DNA of 64,000 nucleotides. Source: Pseudomonas gingeri. Its GTDB lineage: Bacteria; Pseudomonadota; Gammaproteobacteria; Pseudomonadales; Pseudomonadaceae. The stretch's first letter is position 1; the number at the start of each line of letters is the position of its first letter. The stretch covers positions 43,144 to 107,143 of the forward strand of contig NZ_JACAPR010000005.1 of assembly GCF_013385635.1 (NCBI RefSeq), given 5' to 3'. The notes below the pieces were generated by a model that saw only the letters and a list, made by a program, of their open reading frames with translations, searched no databases and was not told the origin of the DNA. Positions 37,064 through 45,887 of the stretch are shown one piece after another. A program made the translations under genes and the position numbers.

Positions 37064-37837
37064 TCAGAATCTTCCACTGATACCCAGCAAGGGCCCCTTC
37101 TGGACAATGTCGTAGACGAACCCATCGTGACGATAATTCACCCCCATGGCCCGGTAGCCGGCCACCGCCGAAAAGCCGGGCCAGAACTCCCAGCCCGCCA
37201 GCGCTGCCAGGTCCCAGTCTTCCCGGGACTGCCCGGCGCCCGCCATCCCCCAGGATGACAACCAGAACCGGTCATTCACGGCATAGTGCCCGCGCAGTCC
37301 CGCCATGGCGTCCGCCCACGTCGCGTTGTCCGAGCCCGATAGGCCACCCGCGGGCCCACCGTGCAGGCTGATGGTGGTGCCGCTGTACCAGACACGCACG
37401 CCGCCCGCGACATCCAACCGATGGTTGTCATCACCCAGCACCGTGTAGCCGCCCCCGAGGAATCCGGAGGCGGTCTTGCTTTCCACCTCGAGCTTGGACG
37501 CCGGGGCGCCCGCCGGCAGACGGTTGCGGGTGTCGGTGTCGATATACATCAGGTCGGCGAGTACGCTGTATGGACCCCGCCGCGCCTCGCCCATGAGCAT
37601 CACCGACATATCGACGGTACGCGCGATATCGGAGAAGTCGGATTTTATAAACTGGGTGCCGGTGCTGCGATGGCCCACGTGTCCTCGGATACCGGCGCCC
37701 CACACGTAAGGGCCGCCGTTGAACTGCCACTCGTCGCTGTCTGCCGCCCTGGCCACGGTTGGCAGGCTGGCGGCGGCAAGGGCACCCGCCAGCAGCGCCA
37801 GGCAGGTCGGCCTGCGCCGGTTGTCACTGTGCATCAT
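37064..37837 (-). CDS. Predicted outer-membrane beta-barrel protein
   Basis: A 257-residue exported protein: signal peptide to about residue 31 (ARA-AD), then amphipathic beta-strand pattern (WQFNGGPYVWGAGIRGHVG, GFLGGGYTVLGDDNHRLDVAGGVRVWY) ending with Phe, as in OmpA/OmpW-like barrels. It starts 13 bases after the acid phosphatase gene and is co-oriented with phosphatase and MipA/OmpV genes, so it probably belongs to one operon of envelope proteins. GGAG lies about 10 bases before the ATG. Function unknown. Confidence 0.75.
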   Translation of the reverse strand: MMHSDNRRRPTCLALLAGALAAASLPTVARAADSDEWQFNGGPYVWGAGIRGHVGHRSTGTQFIKSDFSDIARTVDMSVMLMGEARRGPYSVLADLMYIDTDTRNRLPAGAPASKLEVESKTASGFLGGGYTVLGDDNHRLDVAGGVRVWYSGTTISLHGGPAGGLSGSDNATWADAMAGLRGHYAVNDRFWLSSWGMAGAGQSREDWDLAALAGWEFWPGFSAVAGYRAMGVNYRHDGFVYDIVQKGPLLGISGRF

Positions 37838-37850
37838 GGTTTTTCTCCGG

Positions 37851-38666
37851 TCAGTGCTGGGTCAGCGAGAGCGCCACGCCTTCGGCCGCACAGTCCTCTG
37901 TGGGTTTCAAGCCTGCTTTTTGCGCCGCCTTGACCTCTTCCTTCGCGGCCGCGAGGTCCGCGAGGAACGCCGGGTTGTCATGCAGGCTCGCCACCGTGGC
38001 GGCCCCCATGATGCGGCCGGCATCCACGTCGCTCTGCCAGTGTGCATCGCAGATGACCCGGCTCTGGCCGAATGACAAGCCGCGGGTCATCAGTTCAGTG
38101 GCGCGCGCCGGCTGAATCTCGGCCAGCACCAGCCCCCAGGCCCAGCCGGCCGCGGAGTGGCCGGACGGCCAGGAACCGTCCGTGCGCAGCAGCGGTTCCA
38201 TGTCCTTGCGGCATGTCCCTTCGTCATGTGCCACGAAGGGGCGGGTTCGGTTGTAGGCATTCTTCCCGGCGTAGGTGGAGCCACCTGCGTCCGTCAGGGT
38301 GCGTTGCATCAACGTATAAAGGTGCGGCGTGTTTTTCTCGGTGATCGGCGTGCCCATCGCGCAGGAGAATGCCTGCGCCGGTCCTGGAAATGACAGCTCC
38401 GCATCCTTGGCCGCGAGTTTCTCCCGGGCCGTGCCCCGTAGCGACAGCGCCGCCCAGCGTGCTTCCTCATCCCGCGCAAAGGCAGCAGTGTCCGGCTTGG
38501 GTGGAGCGCCAAGCAACGCCAGGCGCACTGGCAGGTCTGCCGGGTCAAGATAGCCTGGCGCCAGCTTGAAGTGAGGGTCCGTGACCTTGGTGGTCGCATC
38601 GTCGGCCAGCACCAGCCCTGACCAGAGCAGGCCAGCCAGCCCCAACTGCTTGTATAGGTTGTTCAT
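37851..38666 (-). CDS. Class A non-specific acid phosphatase (PhoN-like, PAP2 fold)
   Basis: A 271-residue periplasmic phosphatase. Signal peptide about 1-21. The three-part PAP2 signature is complete: KNAYNRTRPF, SWPSGHSAAG, and SRVICDAHWQSDVDAG, giving the catalytic His and the phosphate-binding Arg residues. It hydrolyses phosphomonoesters in the periplasm. I use the ATG at 38666 (AAGGAAC upstream) rather than a start 13 codons earlier. It lies between the MipA/OmpV gene and the barrel gene in one operon. Confidence 0.9.
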   Translation of the reverse strand: MNNLYKQLGLAGLLWSGLVLADDATTKVTDPHFKLAPGYLDPADLPVRLALLGAPPKPDTAAFARDEEARWAALSLRGTAREKLAAKDAELSFPGPAQAFSCAMGTPITEKNTPHLYTLMQRTLTDAGGSTYAGKNAYNRTRPFVAHDEGTCRKDMEPLLRTDGSWPSGHSAAGWAWGLVLAEIQPARATELMTRGLSFGQSRVICDAHWQSDVDAGRIMGAATVASLHDNPAFLADLAAAKEEVKAAQKAGLKPTEDCAAEGVALSLTQH

Positions 38667-38701
38667 CGATTGTTCCTTTATCCAGCCCGGTTGCCGGTCG
38701 A

Positions 38702-39547
38702 TCAAAACCGGTACAGGGCATTCAGATAGGCGCCCGCGCCGACCTTCTCATCCGTCAGCGGGCTGTTGCGGGCATCGGAGACCAGGGCATAGGTCTTGAT
38801 GCCGCCTTCCAGTGCCAGCTGTGGCTGCCATTGCCAGGTGAGGCCCAGTTTCAAGGTCACGTCGCGCATCCCGCCGCCTGGGTGGTATTCGTCGAACCGG
38901 GTGCGCGCGGCTTGTTGGGCCGTGACGCCGAAGCGGGCCATCATGTCGTTCTCGTTGCTCCAGGTGCCGTACAGCGTCGAGTCCAGGGTCAATGTCGACG
39001 ACAGTGGATACGCCGTGGCGACCCCGGCTTCCAGGTACGCCGTACGGCCCAGGCTTTCGCCACCGTAATCGCGGTTCTGGCTCGATTGCAGGCCACGAAC
39101 AAACAAGCGCCCGGCCGGCAGGATCCAGTACGCTTCCGCCCCGACCAGGGCCGTGCTGTCCAGGTTGCCCATGCCCCTCAGGTAATCGTCACGACCGCCC
39201 AGGGTCTGGATTCTTTCCTTGCGCCCCTGGTCGTAGCCGATCAGCAGGGCCACCCCGAAAGGAGCCAGCCCCGGCAAGTCCCAACGCAGCCCCTCCGGGA
39301 AGGCCGCGGTAAACGTGCCCCAGCTTTCGGTCGGCAGGACCGCCTTGAGTTTTAGTGACGGGAACGCGGCGTACCGTGAAGAGCCTTCGTACAAAGGACC
39401 CACGGCAACGCCGCCGCCTGCCGTCACGGAGGGCGTCCTGCTTGAATCGTCCGCATGGGCGGGCAGTGCCATCGCCAATGCGAGGGTCGCACCTATAAAG
39501 GCCATCCCCTGATATCTGGAAAAGTGTGAATTAACCGGGCGTGTCAT
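38702..39547 (-). CDS. MipA/OmpV-family outer-membrane protein
   Basis: A 281-residue MipA/OmpV protein: signal peptide (to about residue 32, AHA-DD), then the family start VTAGGGVAVGPLYEGSSRYAA and a barrel ending in ALYRF. MipA can scaffold murein hydrolases and synthases, while OmpV-like proteins are often envelope-stress or osmotically regulated; which applies is unknown. It is the first gene of the ompV-phoN-barrel operon (35-base gap to the phosphatase). Confidence 0.85.
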   Translation of the reverse strand: MTRPVNSHFSRYQGMAFIGATLALAMALPAHADDSSRTPSVTAGGGVAVGPLYEGSSRYAAFPSLKLKAVLPTESWGTFTAAFPEGLRWDLPGLAPFGVALLIGYDQGRKERIQTLGGRDDYLRGMGNLDSTALVGAEAYWILPAGRLFVRGLQSSQNRDYGGESLGRTAYLEAGVATAYPLSSTLTLDSTLYGTWSNENDMMARFGVTAQQAARTRFDEYHPGGGMRDVTLKLGLTWQWQPQLALEGGIKTYALVSDARNSPLTDEKVGAGAYLNALYRF

Positions 39548-39652
39548 TGCTTCTTTCCCCTGATGTAAAACTCTGTAGTTCAGAGAAGTCCCTGACGTAT
39601 CAGCTCTTGCGCTTGTTTATAAGCGTCGAAACTTTTTAGTTGATGTACTTGA

Positions 39653-40687
39653 TTAGAGTTTGACGGGCTGCGGCTGTGGAAAACGCCATTGGCCATTGAG
39701 TATCTGGTAACTTGGCTGATAGAGCCTGACCGTATAGTTCCAGCCGGGAGGGGTAGGCAGGCAGTTGGCAATCTTGCCGTCACAGCCGCCGAACTGGATG
39801 ACGATCGAGCCATCGTCACTTTTCCTGGCCGTGAGGTTATTCAACGAGTAGGCGTCATACGGGTTTTTCTGGAAGTAGCCGTCTGCGTTGTAAACACTCA
39901 CAGACCAGAAACTGTTGACCGGGACATCTCCCACTTTGAGCCGGTAAACGGTTTTCCCATCGTTCTTCGGTATGGCGCTGCCAAGGTAGATCGCGTCCCT
40001 GGCCGGGTTTCCGCCCCAACCCGTCGCGGTTCCGATCAGGTGATGGATCGGATTGACCTTGCCCTTGGGGCCAAAGGATTGGTTGTAGTCGGGAATCGTC
40101 GAGCCCAGAACGGCCAGGGCATCGCGTATCTTTTTCTGGCTCGCCTGATCCCACTTCGGCACCACGAACTCCCCGCTTTTGGCCTGGCTGACCTTGATTG
40201 CATCCTGCAGTGCATGCACCTGTTCAAGGTCCTGGAGATCCGTGGGATCGAAGAACAGACGGACAGCGACAAAGACATAGCGTGTGCCGACAGCCTCTTT
40301 CGTCAGCATATGGTCGCCGGCTTCGTAGAGGACGGCGGGTACGTATTGATCTTCGTTGACCACTTGCATCGACATGAAGCGCTTGCCGGCCTCGGGCAAC
40401 GTGATCGTCACGGGGCCGGCATCGAGATCGAACACTGCCGAGGAGTAAAGCGTGTCCCGGTTCATGCGGATGACATTCTGAGCGTCGATGGGCACCGGTT
40501 CGCGGCTATGCACAAACTGACCAAAACCCCCACTCGCCACCATTTTTCCCATGTAGAGATCGGACTCGGCACGGACAAAGTTATCCACACCAACCGGTAT
40601 CGCCGCATCTGAGGATGACTGGGCGTTCGCACCTGCAAAAGTTGCCAGCGTCAGGGCAAGGATGCAGGCCATGGATGAATGGGACAT
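39653..40687 (-). CDS. DUF1254/DUF1214 exported protein
   Basis: A 344-residue protein with a signal peptide (about 1-22) and the DUF1254 (VIRMNRDTLYSSAVFDL) and DUF1214 (FWSVSVYNADGYFQKNPYDAYSLNN) signatures. Members of this family are widespread periplasmic proteins without an agreed reaction. It is co-oriented with an upstream AraC regulator gene (about 165-base gap) and sits 105 bases upstream of the OmpV operon. GAGG lies 7 bases before the ATG. Confidence 0.85.
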   Translation of the reverse strand: MSHSSMACILALTLATFAGANAQSSSDAAIPVGVDNFVRAESDLYMGKMVASGGFGQFVHSREPVPIDAQNVIRMNRDTLYSSAVFDLDAGPVTITLPEAGKRFMSMQVVNEDQYVPAVLYEAGDHMLTKEAVGTRYVFVAVRLFFDPTDLQDLEQVHALQDAIKVSQAKSGEFVVPKWDQASQKKIRDALAVLGSTIPDYNQSFGPKGKVNPIHHLIGTATGWGGNPARDAIYLGSAIPKNDGKTVYRLKVGDVPVNSFWSVSVYNADGYFQKNPYDAYSLNNLTARKSDDGSIVIQFGGCDGKIANCLPTPPGWNYTVRLYQPSYQILNGQWRFPQPQPVKL

Positions 40688-40851
40688 TGAAACCTCGTGG
40701 TCTTATAAGTTGACGTTACCTTTTTGACTCTATAAGAACGTCCTGGTGGAAACTTGCCATTTGGTGCCAAAAGCGAAGCGGGCGCGTGCCAGTAGGGCAG
40801 CGCCTGAAGGAGGGAATGCTCGGGAGGAGGGGGATGGGTCAGGCGAGGATG

Positions 40852-41835
40852 TCAGCGATCGTGTTGCAGGACCGCGCGATAGCGCGATGGCGGGCTCCCG
40901 GTCCAGCGCTTGAAGGCCCGAGTGAAGTGCGCCGGATCGCTGTAGCCGACCATATAGGCAATTTCCGTGGCGGTGTATTTACCGCTGGCCAGTAACTGAA
41001 AGGCCTCGTTGCGACGGGTTTCGTCACGTAAAGCGTCGAAGTCGATGCCGCAATATTCGAGGCGACGCTGCAACGTTCGAGGCGACATTCCCATCTTTCT
41101 GGAAATGCTGGCGAGCCTGGATTGTTCCTGGTCGGATATCTGCCTGGCGAGCACATCGGCCGCCCGAGCGGTGGAGCTCAAGGCCCGGGTGGTCTTCCAG
41201 GCATCATCGCGGGTGTTTTGCAGGGGAATCTCGAGCAACTCACGATCGAATTCGATCATGTTGTACTCGGCGTTCATTTCGAGGTTCGCGCCCAGGTATT
41301 CTTCGAGCGCCTCGTCTCCTCGCTCCCTCGGGTTTTTCAGATGTATGCGTATGGCGCCAGGCTCGCCGGACATGAGAGGCACTTTTCTCAGCACCGCGAG
41401 GGTGCCGAGAATGACCTGCTTGGGATCGGCCCCGTGCTGCCCGGTAAATTGCTGGATCAGCCTCGTCGTACGGCCCTCGGTGATGATTTTTACTTCCCCG
41501 CCCTGATGCAGCAATTTCGTATGGACCGCCGCCGCCGCACAAGCCTGGGCGAGGTTGGTCGAGCCCAATATCAATTCGCCCCAGGCACCGAGGGAGCCCA
41601 CTTCGATCAGGTGTCCCACGCAGGCCCCGGCGAAGGGATCCTGGGTGATCGCCGCCATTTCATTGGCGATATGAAAGCAGGCCGCTCGCGGTACCCAGGC
41701 ATCAGGGTTCTGAAAAACATGAGGGGAAATATCAAAACGCCGAAAGAACTCCAGCGGTGACACCCCCCGCATGCCCAGATAGGGAGCGATTGGCCGAAGG
41801 GTGCTGAGTTTGATGGAGGGCGTGGCATTCGTCAT
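40852..41835 (-). CDS. AraC-family transcriptional regulator (OruR-like)
   Basis: A 327-residue regulator with an N-terminal arabinose-operon-like ligand domain and a C-terminal double HTH (LASISRKMGMSPRTLQRRLEYCGIDF; ATEIAYMVGYSDPAHFTRAFKRWTGSPPS). It resembles the OruR/GbdR-like group found in Pseudomonas. Position suggests control of the DUF1254 and OmpV-phosphatase genes downstream in the same orientation; that is inference. Confidence 0.87.
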   Translation of the reverse strand: MTNATPSIKLSTLRPIAPYLGMRGVSPLEFFRRFDISPHVFQNPDAWVPRAACFHIANEMAAITQDPFAGACVGHLIEVGSLGAWGELILGSTNLAQACAAAAVHTKLLHQGGEVKIITEGRTTRLIQQFTGQHGADPKQVILGTLAVLRKVPLMSGEPGAIRIHLKNPRERGDEALEEYLGANLEMNAEYNMIEFDRELLEIPLQNTRDDAWKTTRALSSTARAADVLARQISDQEQSRLASISRKMGMSPRTLQRRLEYCGIDFDALRDETRRNEAFQLLASGKYTATEIAYMVGYSDPAHFTRAFKRWTGSPPSRYRAVLQHDR

Positions 41836-42108
41836 GGGCGTTTACACCGGTATCATCGCTTGTTCGACATTCGCACCGTACCGTCGCCAATGCATTTCAA
41901 GGCGCAAGCCGTTTCAAAAAGCATAAGGCAGCATAGGCGAGATTCGCCAGCGCTCACCGCAACCCATACGAGTAAACCCCCACATCATTGCTGTCATACC
42001 CGTTCCCCGTGGCGGATGCAGCCGGTGCTGGCTGGGGGGATGCCGGAGAATGGCAGGTTGACCGGTTGAGCACTATCACTCAAGTAAAATGTTGCAGCGG
42101 TATCGCGG

Positions 42109-43281
42109 TCACTTATTGTTTGTTGAAGTTGTCGGTGTGACAAATTCTGCGTCATTACTCGTTTGGATGGTCGTTGAAGGGGTGAACCATTTTTTGTTTG
42201 ATTCCAGTTTTGCAAAATCAATCCATCCATTAGATAGCTTGGGCATGTTTTTCTTGTTTTTCACCGCGCTCTCTATTTCTGAAAATTTGAGGTGTAGTAT
42301 TTCGCTCTTCGCATCGCTGTCGCAGAACATGAAAGAGTGAAAGGATTCGGCGAACCAGATTTCATTTTTTCCTGAGCTGGCGACACCGTAGAACTGCACG
42401 ATGGGGTCTTCCTTGAAGCCAGTCAGGTTACAGATATCAAACATCAGGATCTGTAACACCCCTTGGGGCAGATGCTTCTTTCTATTATCGATTTCTGTTC
42501 TTATCGTCCTCTCGACATTTGTTTCCAGCTGATCTTGCATCTGGATCGGCTTGTCAAGCAGGTCAAGGAAATCTATCATTTTACTTTGCGGGGTTTTCAG
42601 TTCAATCGCAAAGATTTGTTGGTTTTTGCTTACGTAGTAGTCTGGAAATGTCCCGGCAAAACTGCCCTTGTCGCTCCTCACGTCGTTAAGTCCAATCGCA
42701 TAATGATTAAACAAAAAGCTCTTGGTTTTTGCCAGGCCATTCAAGAATCCGGGCTCTTCGACTACGCTGGTGCTGATGTTTTTACCGCGAAGCTCTTTGT
42801 TGTGTTTTACAAAAGTCATGGCTCTGGAGAAGAACAGGTAGCCTTTGGCATCCAGCATTTCATATATTTTTTCTTGTGATACAGACTCGCCAACCATGTA
42901 TTTCTTTTTTTTATCCGTATGCTCCAGCTCTTCCTCACTTTTGGTTTTTATTTCGAATGGCTCTGCTATCAAGCTGTGTTCGCGTTTGTTTTTCGCGATT
43001 TTTTCTTTTTTTTCTTCCTCGACTTGTTTGAACATGCTGGTTGCGATGTCAGTATTTGATGAGGGCACTGGTGAGGGAGTTGTGGGTTTCTTGGGGGGCA
43101 GGGCAAACGGATTGGGTTGCACCGCTTTTACCAGAAATATTCCCGGGTTCTGTATTGATTTGGATATGGGTTTCCCACATGTCCCACACTTGTATTTGTA
43201 CCATAAGTCAGGACTTATCTCTTTTTCCGATCTTGAGGGCTGTTTGCAGTTGATATTCGAGCACTCATAAAAATATGGCAT
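42109..43281 (-). CDS. Zinc-ribbon / PD-(D/E)XK nuclease-like protein, unknown system
   Basis: A 390-residue protein in clearly AT-richer DNA than the flanks. Residues 7-35 form a zinc ribbon (Cys7, Cys12, Cys32, Cys35). A Pro/Ser/Thr-rich linker and a highly charged, probably coiled-coil stretch (about 85-130, Lys/Glu) follow. Residues about 175-235 carry a PD-(D/E)XK pattern: FPDYYV (Asp214), then IFAIELKTPQ (Glu227, Lys229) on the next strand. This suggests a nuclease of the restriction-endonuclease fold acting alone. No methyltransferase or helicase is adjacent. AGGGGG precedes the ATG at 43281. The motif is seen; nuclease activity is inference. Confidence 0.65.
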   Translation of the reverse strand: MPYFYECSNINCKQPSRSEKEISPDLWYKYKCGTCGKPISKSIQNPGIFLVKAVQPNPFALPPKKPTTPSPVPSSNTDIATSMFKQVEEEKKEKIAKNKREHSLIAEPFEIKTKSEEELEHTDKKKKYMVGESVSQEKIYEMLDAKGYLFFSRAMTFVKHNKELRGKNISTSVVEEPGFLNGLAKTKSFLFNHYAIGLNDVRSDKGSFAGTFPDYYVSKNQQIFAIELKTPQSKMIDFLDLLDKPIQMQDQLETNVERTIRTEIDNRKKHLPQGVLQILMFDICNLTGFKEDPIVQFYGVASSGKNEIWFAESFHSFMFCDSDAKSEILHLKFSEIESAVKNKKNMPKLSNGWIDFAKLESNKKWFTPSTTIQTSNDAEFVTPTTSTNNK

Positions 43282-43780
43282 GCATGCCCCCTGGGTTTGA
43301 TGTCTGTAGCGGGTACGGTTTCACCAGACTGAAATACCCATCTGAAGCAGAAAGGATCATCAGCACATCGTTCAAGTAGAGTCAGACTAGTTTAGAAGAG
43401 GATTTCCATTCGGCAAGGCCGAGACCAGGGCTCTAAGTGGGGCCCCTGGGCGGCCACCGTTTCCGAGTGCTCCTGGCCGTTTTCGTGACACGCAGGCGCC
43501 CCGAGAAAACCGGTCAGTAATCGTCCCAAAATACCTGCCTTGACTCAGCAGGAATTGAGCGCCCGCAGGTGGCGCAGCTCCAGCACCTGCCCGACCACAT
43601 TGCGCAGCGGCTGGAAGTACACCTCCCCGAACACCATGAACTCCAGCGCGGCACCATTCAGGGCCTGGCTGGTGTGGAAAGCGGTTCAGGTGGGCGGGCG
43701 CGGTAGTTGGGGGACTGCGGGGTGGGACGTCTAAGCAGCATCGGCAACCGCCGAACCGGGCGGCTGCCGAAAGGCCAGGT
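43282..43780. other. Non-coding stretch with a degenerate gene tail
   Basis: No intact gene. A minus-strand reading of 46 codons (43545-43685, ALNGAALEFMVFGEVYFQ) looks like the end of a real protein but is preceded by a stop codon and has no start, so it is probably a decayed relative of a small accessory gene. The remainder, next to the nuclease gene promoter, shows nothing recognisable. Confidence 0.35.
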
Positions 43781-44188
43781 TCAGCTCGACAGCTGCGGGT
43801 TGGCCCCTGCAAGCAGAGAGTCCACCACCGTCCGCGACAGCTCCAGCGCATGCATCACGCCCCTGAACAGATCGCGATCAACGCCGTGCAGATGAGGACC
43901 GATTTCATCGGCATTCAACTCGGCAACTTTGAGCAAATCCGAGACATGGGCCAACGCGACCGTGGCGGTGATTCCTGGTTGTACGCAAAACAGCGCTGAC
44001 CTATGGGCGCAGTCGGGAGGGGCAGCGTTGAAAGCAGTGGTGGTGAGAGTATCGAGCAGCAGGCACGGCGGTGGATCTGCATTGATCTGTTCTAAAGCGC
44101 CGTAGACGGCACCGCATAGAAAGTCGCTCTTTTCAGAAAGACTGGAAGTGCGGCAAGGAGGCGGATCGGGGGTGATTTTCTTAGCCAT
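43781..44188 (-). CDS. DUF3077-like small protein
   Basis: A 135-residue protein. It begins MAKKITPDPP, as many Pseudomonas DUF6124/DUF3077 proteins do, and its second half has the DUF3077 pattern: ALFCVQPGITATVALAHVSD, then a helix pair ending ALELSRTVVDSLLAGANP. Function is unknown; such genes occur in accessory regions, often as paralogues. GGAG lies 8 bases before the ATG at 44188; the frame open upstream to 44527 runs through a structured leader and is not taken as coding. Confidence 0.65.
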   Translation of the reverse strand: MAKKITPDPPPCRTSSLSEKSDFLCGAVYGALEQINADPPPCLLLDTLTTTAFNAAPPDCAHRSALFCVQPGITATVALAHVSDLLKVAELNADEIGPHLHGVDRDLFRGVMHALELSRTVVDSLLAGANPQLSS

Positions 44189-44249
44189 GGTGAATCTCCA
44201 ACAGGTTAAGGAGATCTCCACTCTCGCTGCGAAACAAGGGTGGCGAACT

Positions 44250-44390
44250 GTACGCAGGTTCGCAGACCGGTCTGTTGGAACACCGGCAGGCATAAGCCTC
44301 CTGCGCACAGCCCGCCATAACGCAGACATGAAAAAGCCGCTTACGCGGCGCTGTGCGCCAACAGAAACCGCCGGGCTGCGAAACCCGCAT
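44250..44390 (-). ncRNA. Folded leader RNA with internal terminator, C4/P4-immunity-like
   Basis: On the strand of the DUF3077-like gene, three nested pairings enclose a hairpin: 44376-44385 with 44257-44265 (GGTTTCGCAG/CTGCGAACC), 44358-44365 with 44271-44278 (TCTGTTGG/CCAACAGA), and 44350-44358 with 44303-44311 (GCGCACAGC/GCTGTGCGC). The central hairpin GCCGC-GTAA-GCGGC followed by TTTTT (44331-44349) is an intrinsic terminator. This layout resembles phage C4 antisense/P4 immunity RNAs, which end transcription early and act in trans. The resemblance is from memory of those structures; the pairings are seen directly. Confidence 0.5.
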
Positions 44391-44654
44391 CGCTGATTTT
44401 GCAGCGACCCTCGGAATGTAGACCCAGCAGTAAGCGCACACAACATTCTCCCACGTCCAAAATGCGTAGGAAATATGAGTTTTTTTGGAAAGCCATTTCT
44501 GCTCATTACAAGGCACCGGTGTAGCACTCAACCAATCCCGTATCTTGAATCGGCCGATTTGCTCCATCGTCTGCGTGCACTGTGGTTACCGGCAGCGCTT
44601 TGACGTCGTGTGAACAGGTCGTTGGTCCGAGCGCGCAGCTCGGCGTGCTCCACG

Positions 44655-44790
44655 GAAGCTCTACTCCGGTAATCTGAGCGTGCGACGGGTTCCGGTTCTT
44701 CATGCCACAGTGGCAGTCAAGGCGCAGTCGGCTCACAAGAGCATCAATCAGTGGGTTTCTGATGTCCTGGATCGCGAAGTCTGCGCCTGA
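44655..44790 (+). pseudogene. HicB antitoxin C-terminal remnant
   Basis: A frame reading YSGNLSVRRVPVLHA, then VAVKAQSAHKSINQWVSDVL and stop TGA, which is the DNA-binding C-terminal half of HicB-type antitoxins (SGK..R.P..LH, KS.NQWV..VL). The N-terminal partial-RNase-H domain and hicA are missing. It ends about 50 bases before the left island repeat and matches a second, more decayed copy at 36902. Confidence 0.6.
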
Positions 44791-45098
44791 TCCTTCTCAA
44801 GCCAGGCTGTCTCATCAGAGCGGGCTTTTGATTTTAAATGGAGGCACCAGGAGTCGAAAAATCGGACTTTTTTAATTCAATACAATGAGATAACAGCTAT
44901 GGTTAATCTGCTATACCCCTAAAGCTACCCTAAGATTTTGCAGTTTTTTCGCTAGGGATTATTCCCATAGCAGGTGCAACGATGTGGTTAATAAATTTCA
45001 GAGTCTACTTTTAGACCTTTGGCCTGCTGTGAGCCATCTTTAAAATCAGGCCGAAGTCGTAAATTTCTTTGATTTAGGCTGCTAAAGCTGCATTTGAG
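44791..45098. other. AT-rich junction region containing the left attachment repeat
   Basis: No gene. It contains the 16-base repeat at 44843 shared with tRNA-Thr; from about 44860 the composition becomes AT-rich and remains so into the komC gene. Confidence 0.6.
44843..44858. other. Putative left attachment site (direct repeat with tRNA-Thr)
   Basis: GGCACCAGGAGTCGAA, identical to positions 54094-54109 inside the tRNA-Thr gene (T loop to acceptor stem). The 9.25 kb between holds an integrase gene and accessory systems, the usual layout of a tRNA-integrated element. Confidence 0.7.
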
Positions 45099-45887
45099 TT
45101 ATACAAAATTCTCTAAAAATTCCGCGAGAGCATCTCCTTGGGAGTCTACCTGAGAAGAAAGCATGTTAATTCCCCATTGGTTAAGAATGGCTTCTTGGAC
45201 GGGGTTTGGTCTAGGTGAAAATATGTATGACCGAGGCTGTGCCTCACTATTGCAGTTGGCCTTCCAGATTTTGGATAACTTGTAGAATAGAAACCTTAAA
45301 TTTATATCGGCAAGTCGGTAACCAATGAATAGTACTGATTTGCCAAGCACGTCCGATCGCAATTTAATATCTAGAGGTGTTTCGAATTCTAATCTTTCAA
45401 AATAACTAGTTTCATCAAGTACTATCGAGGTGTCATCATCGAAGTCTCCGTGAAACTTAATTATTTGAGTGCTTCCAGGTCTTATCTTAGTTACGTCAGA
45501 TACTGATGCTATTTTGGTGTATGGCTTTTGGAAGTGATCGAATGTGTTTTCGAGCCATCGATCATAGTTTGTAGTATAAATTATTGGAAAGTTGGCTTTT
45601 GCAATCAGTTCATGAATTTTCGACGATTCGATATTGATAGTCGGAGCATGCCAGCTTCGGTCCATCCAGCTTCGGAGGGGACCGATACTACCTTTTTTGA
45701 TCCTATAATATTCGGCAAGGGCGTAATGATCGCCAAATGTCTTATAAATCTCAGGGTCATACCCTAGTTCTTGAGCGATTTTGTCGATCAGTTCGCCCCA
45801 AGATGGAAGCCCCAGATTGGTGGATACTCCAGCACCAACGAAAAGTATAACGTTGCCTTGCTTAAAAGATGATAGTAACTGTTCCAT
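45099..45887 (-). CDS. komC: SIR2-like NADase effector (KomC-type)
   Basis: A 262-residue SIR2-domain protein. NAD-binding and catalytic elements are visible: [11 protein letters not shown] (residues 16-26), YTTNYD (104-109), IKFHGD with the catalytic His146, and [15 protein letters not shown] (186-200). SIR2 domains of this prokaryotic type act as NAD-degrading effectors in defence. It is the last gene of a three-gene operon with adenosine deaminase and HAM1 genes; its ATG overlaps the HAM1 stop (TGATG). That gene order matches the Kongming system, where KomB and KomC form the complex that depletes NAD. AT-rich relative to the chromosome. Confidence 0.82.
   Translation of the reverse strand: MEQLLSSFKQGNVILFVGAGVSTNLGLPSWGELIDKIAQELGYDPEIYKTFGDHYALAEYYRIKKGSIGPLRSWMDRSWHAPTINIESSKIHELIAKANFPIIYTTNYDRWLENTFDHFQKPYTKIASVSDVTKIRPGSTQIIKFHGDFDDDTSIVLDETSYFERLEFETPLDIKLRSDVLGKSVLFIGYRLADINLRFLFYKLSKIWKANCNSEAQPRSYIFSPRPNPVQEAILNQWGINMLSSQVDSQGDALAEFLENFV

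Noticed and set aside
36731..37258. 175-codon plus-strand frame as a real gene
   Set aside because: It overlaps the end of the barrel gene on the other strand, and only a short HicB-like tail in it is recognisable; treated as a remnant.
43781..44527. Extending the DUF3077-like protein to 248 residues
   Set aside because: The extra N-terminus is read from the structured leader, with a terminator inside it; the ATG at 44188 has the ribosome binding site and family-like start.
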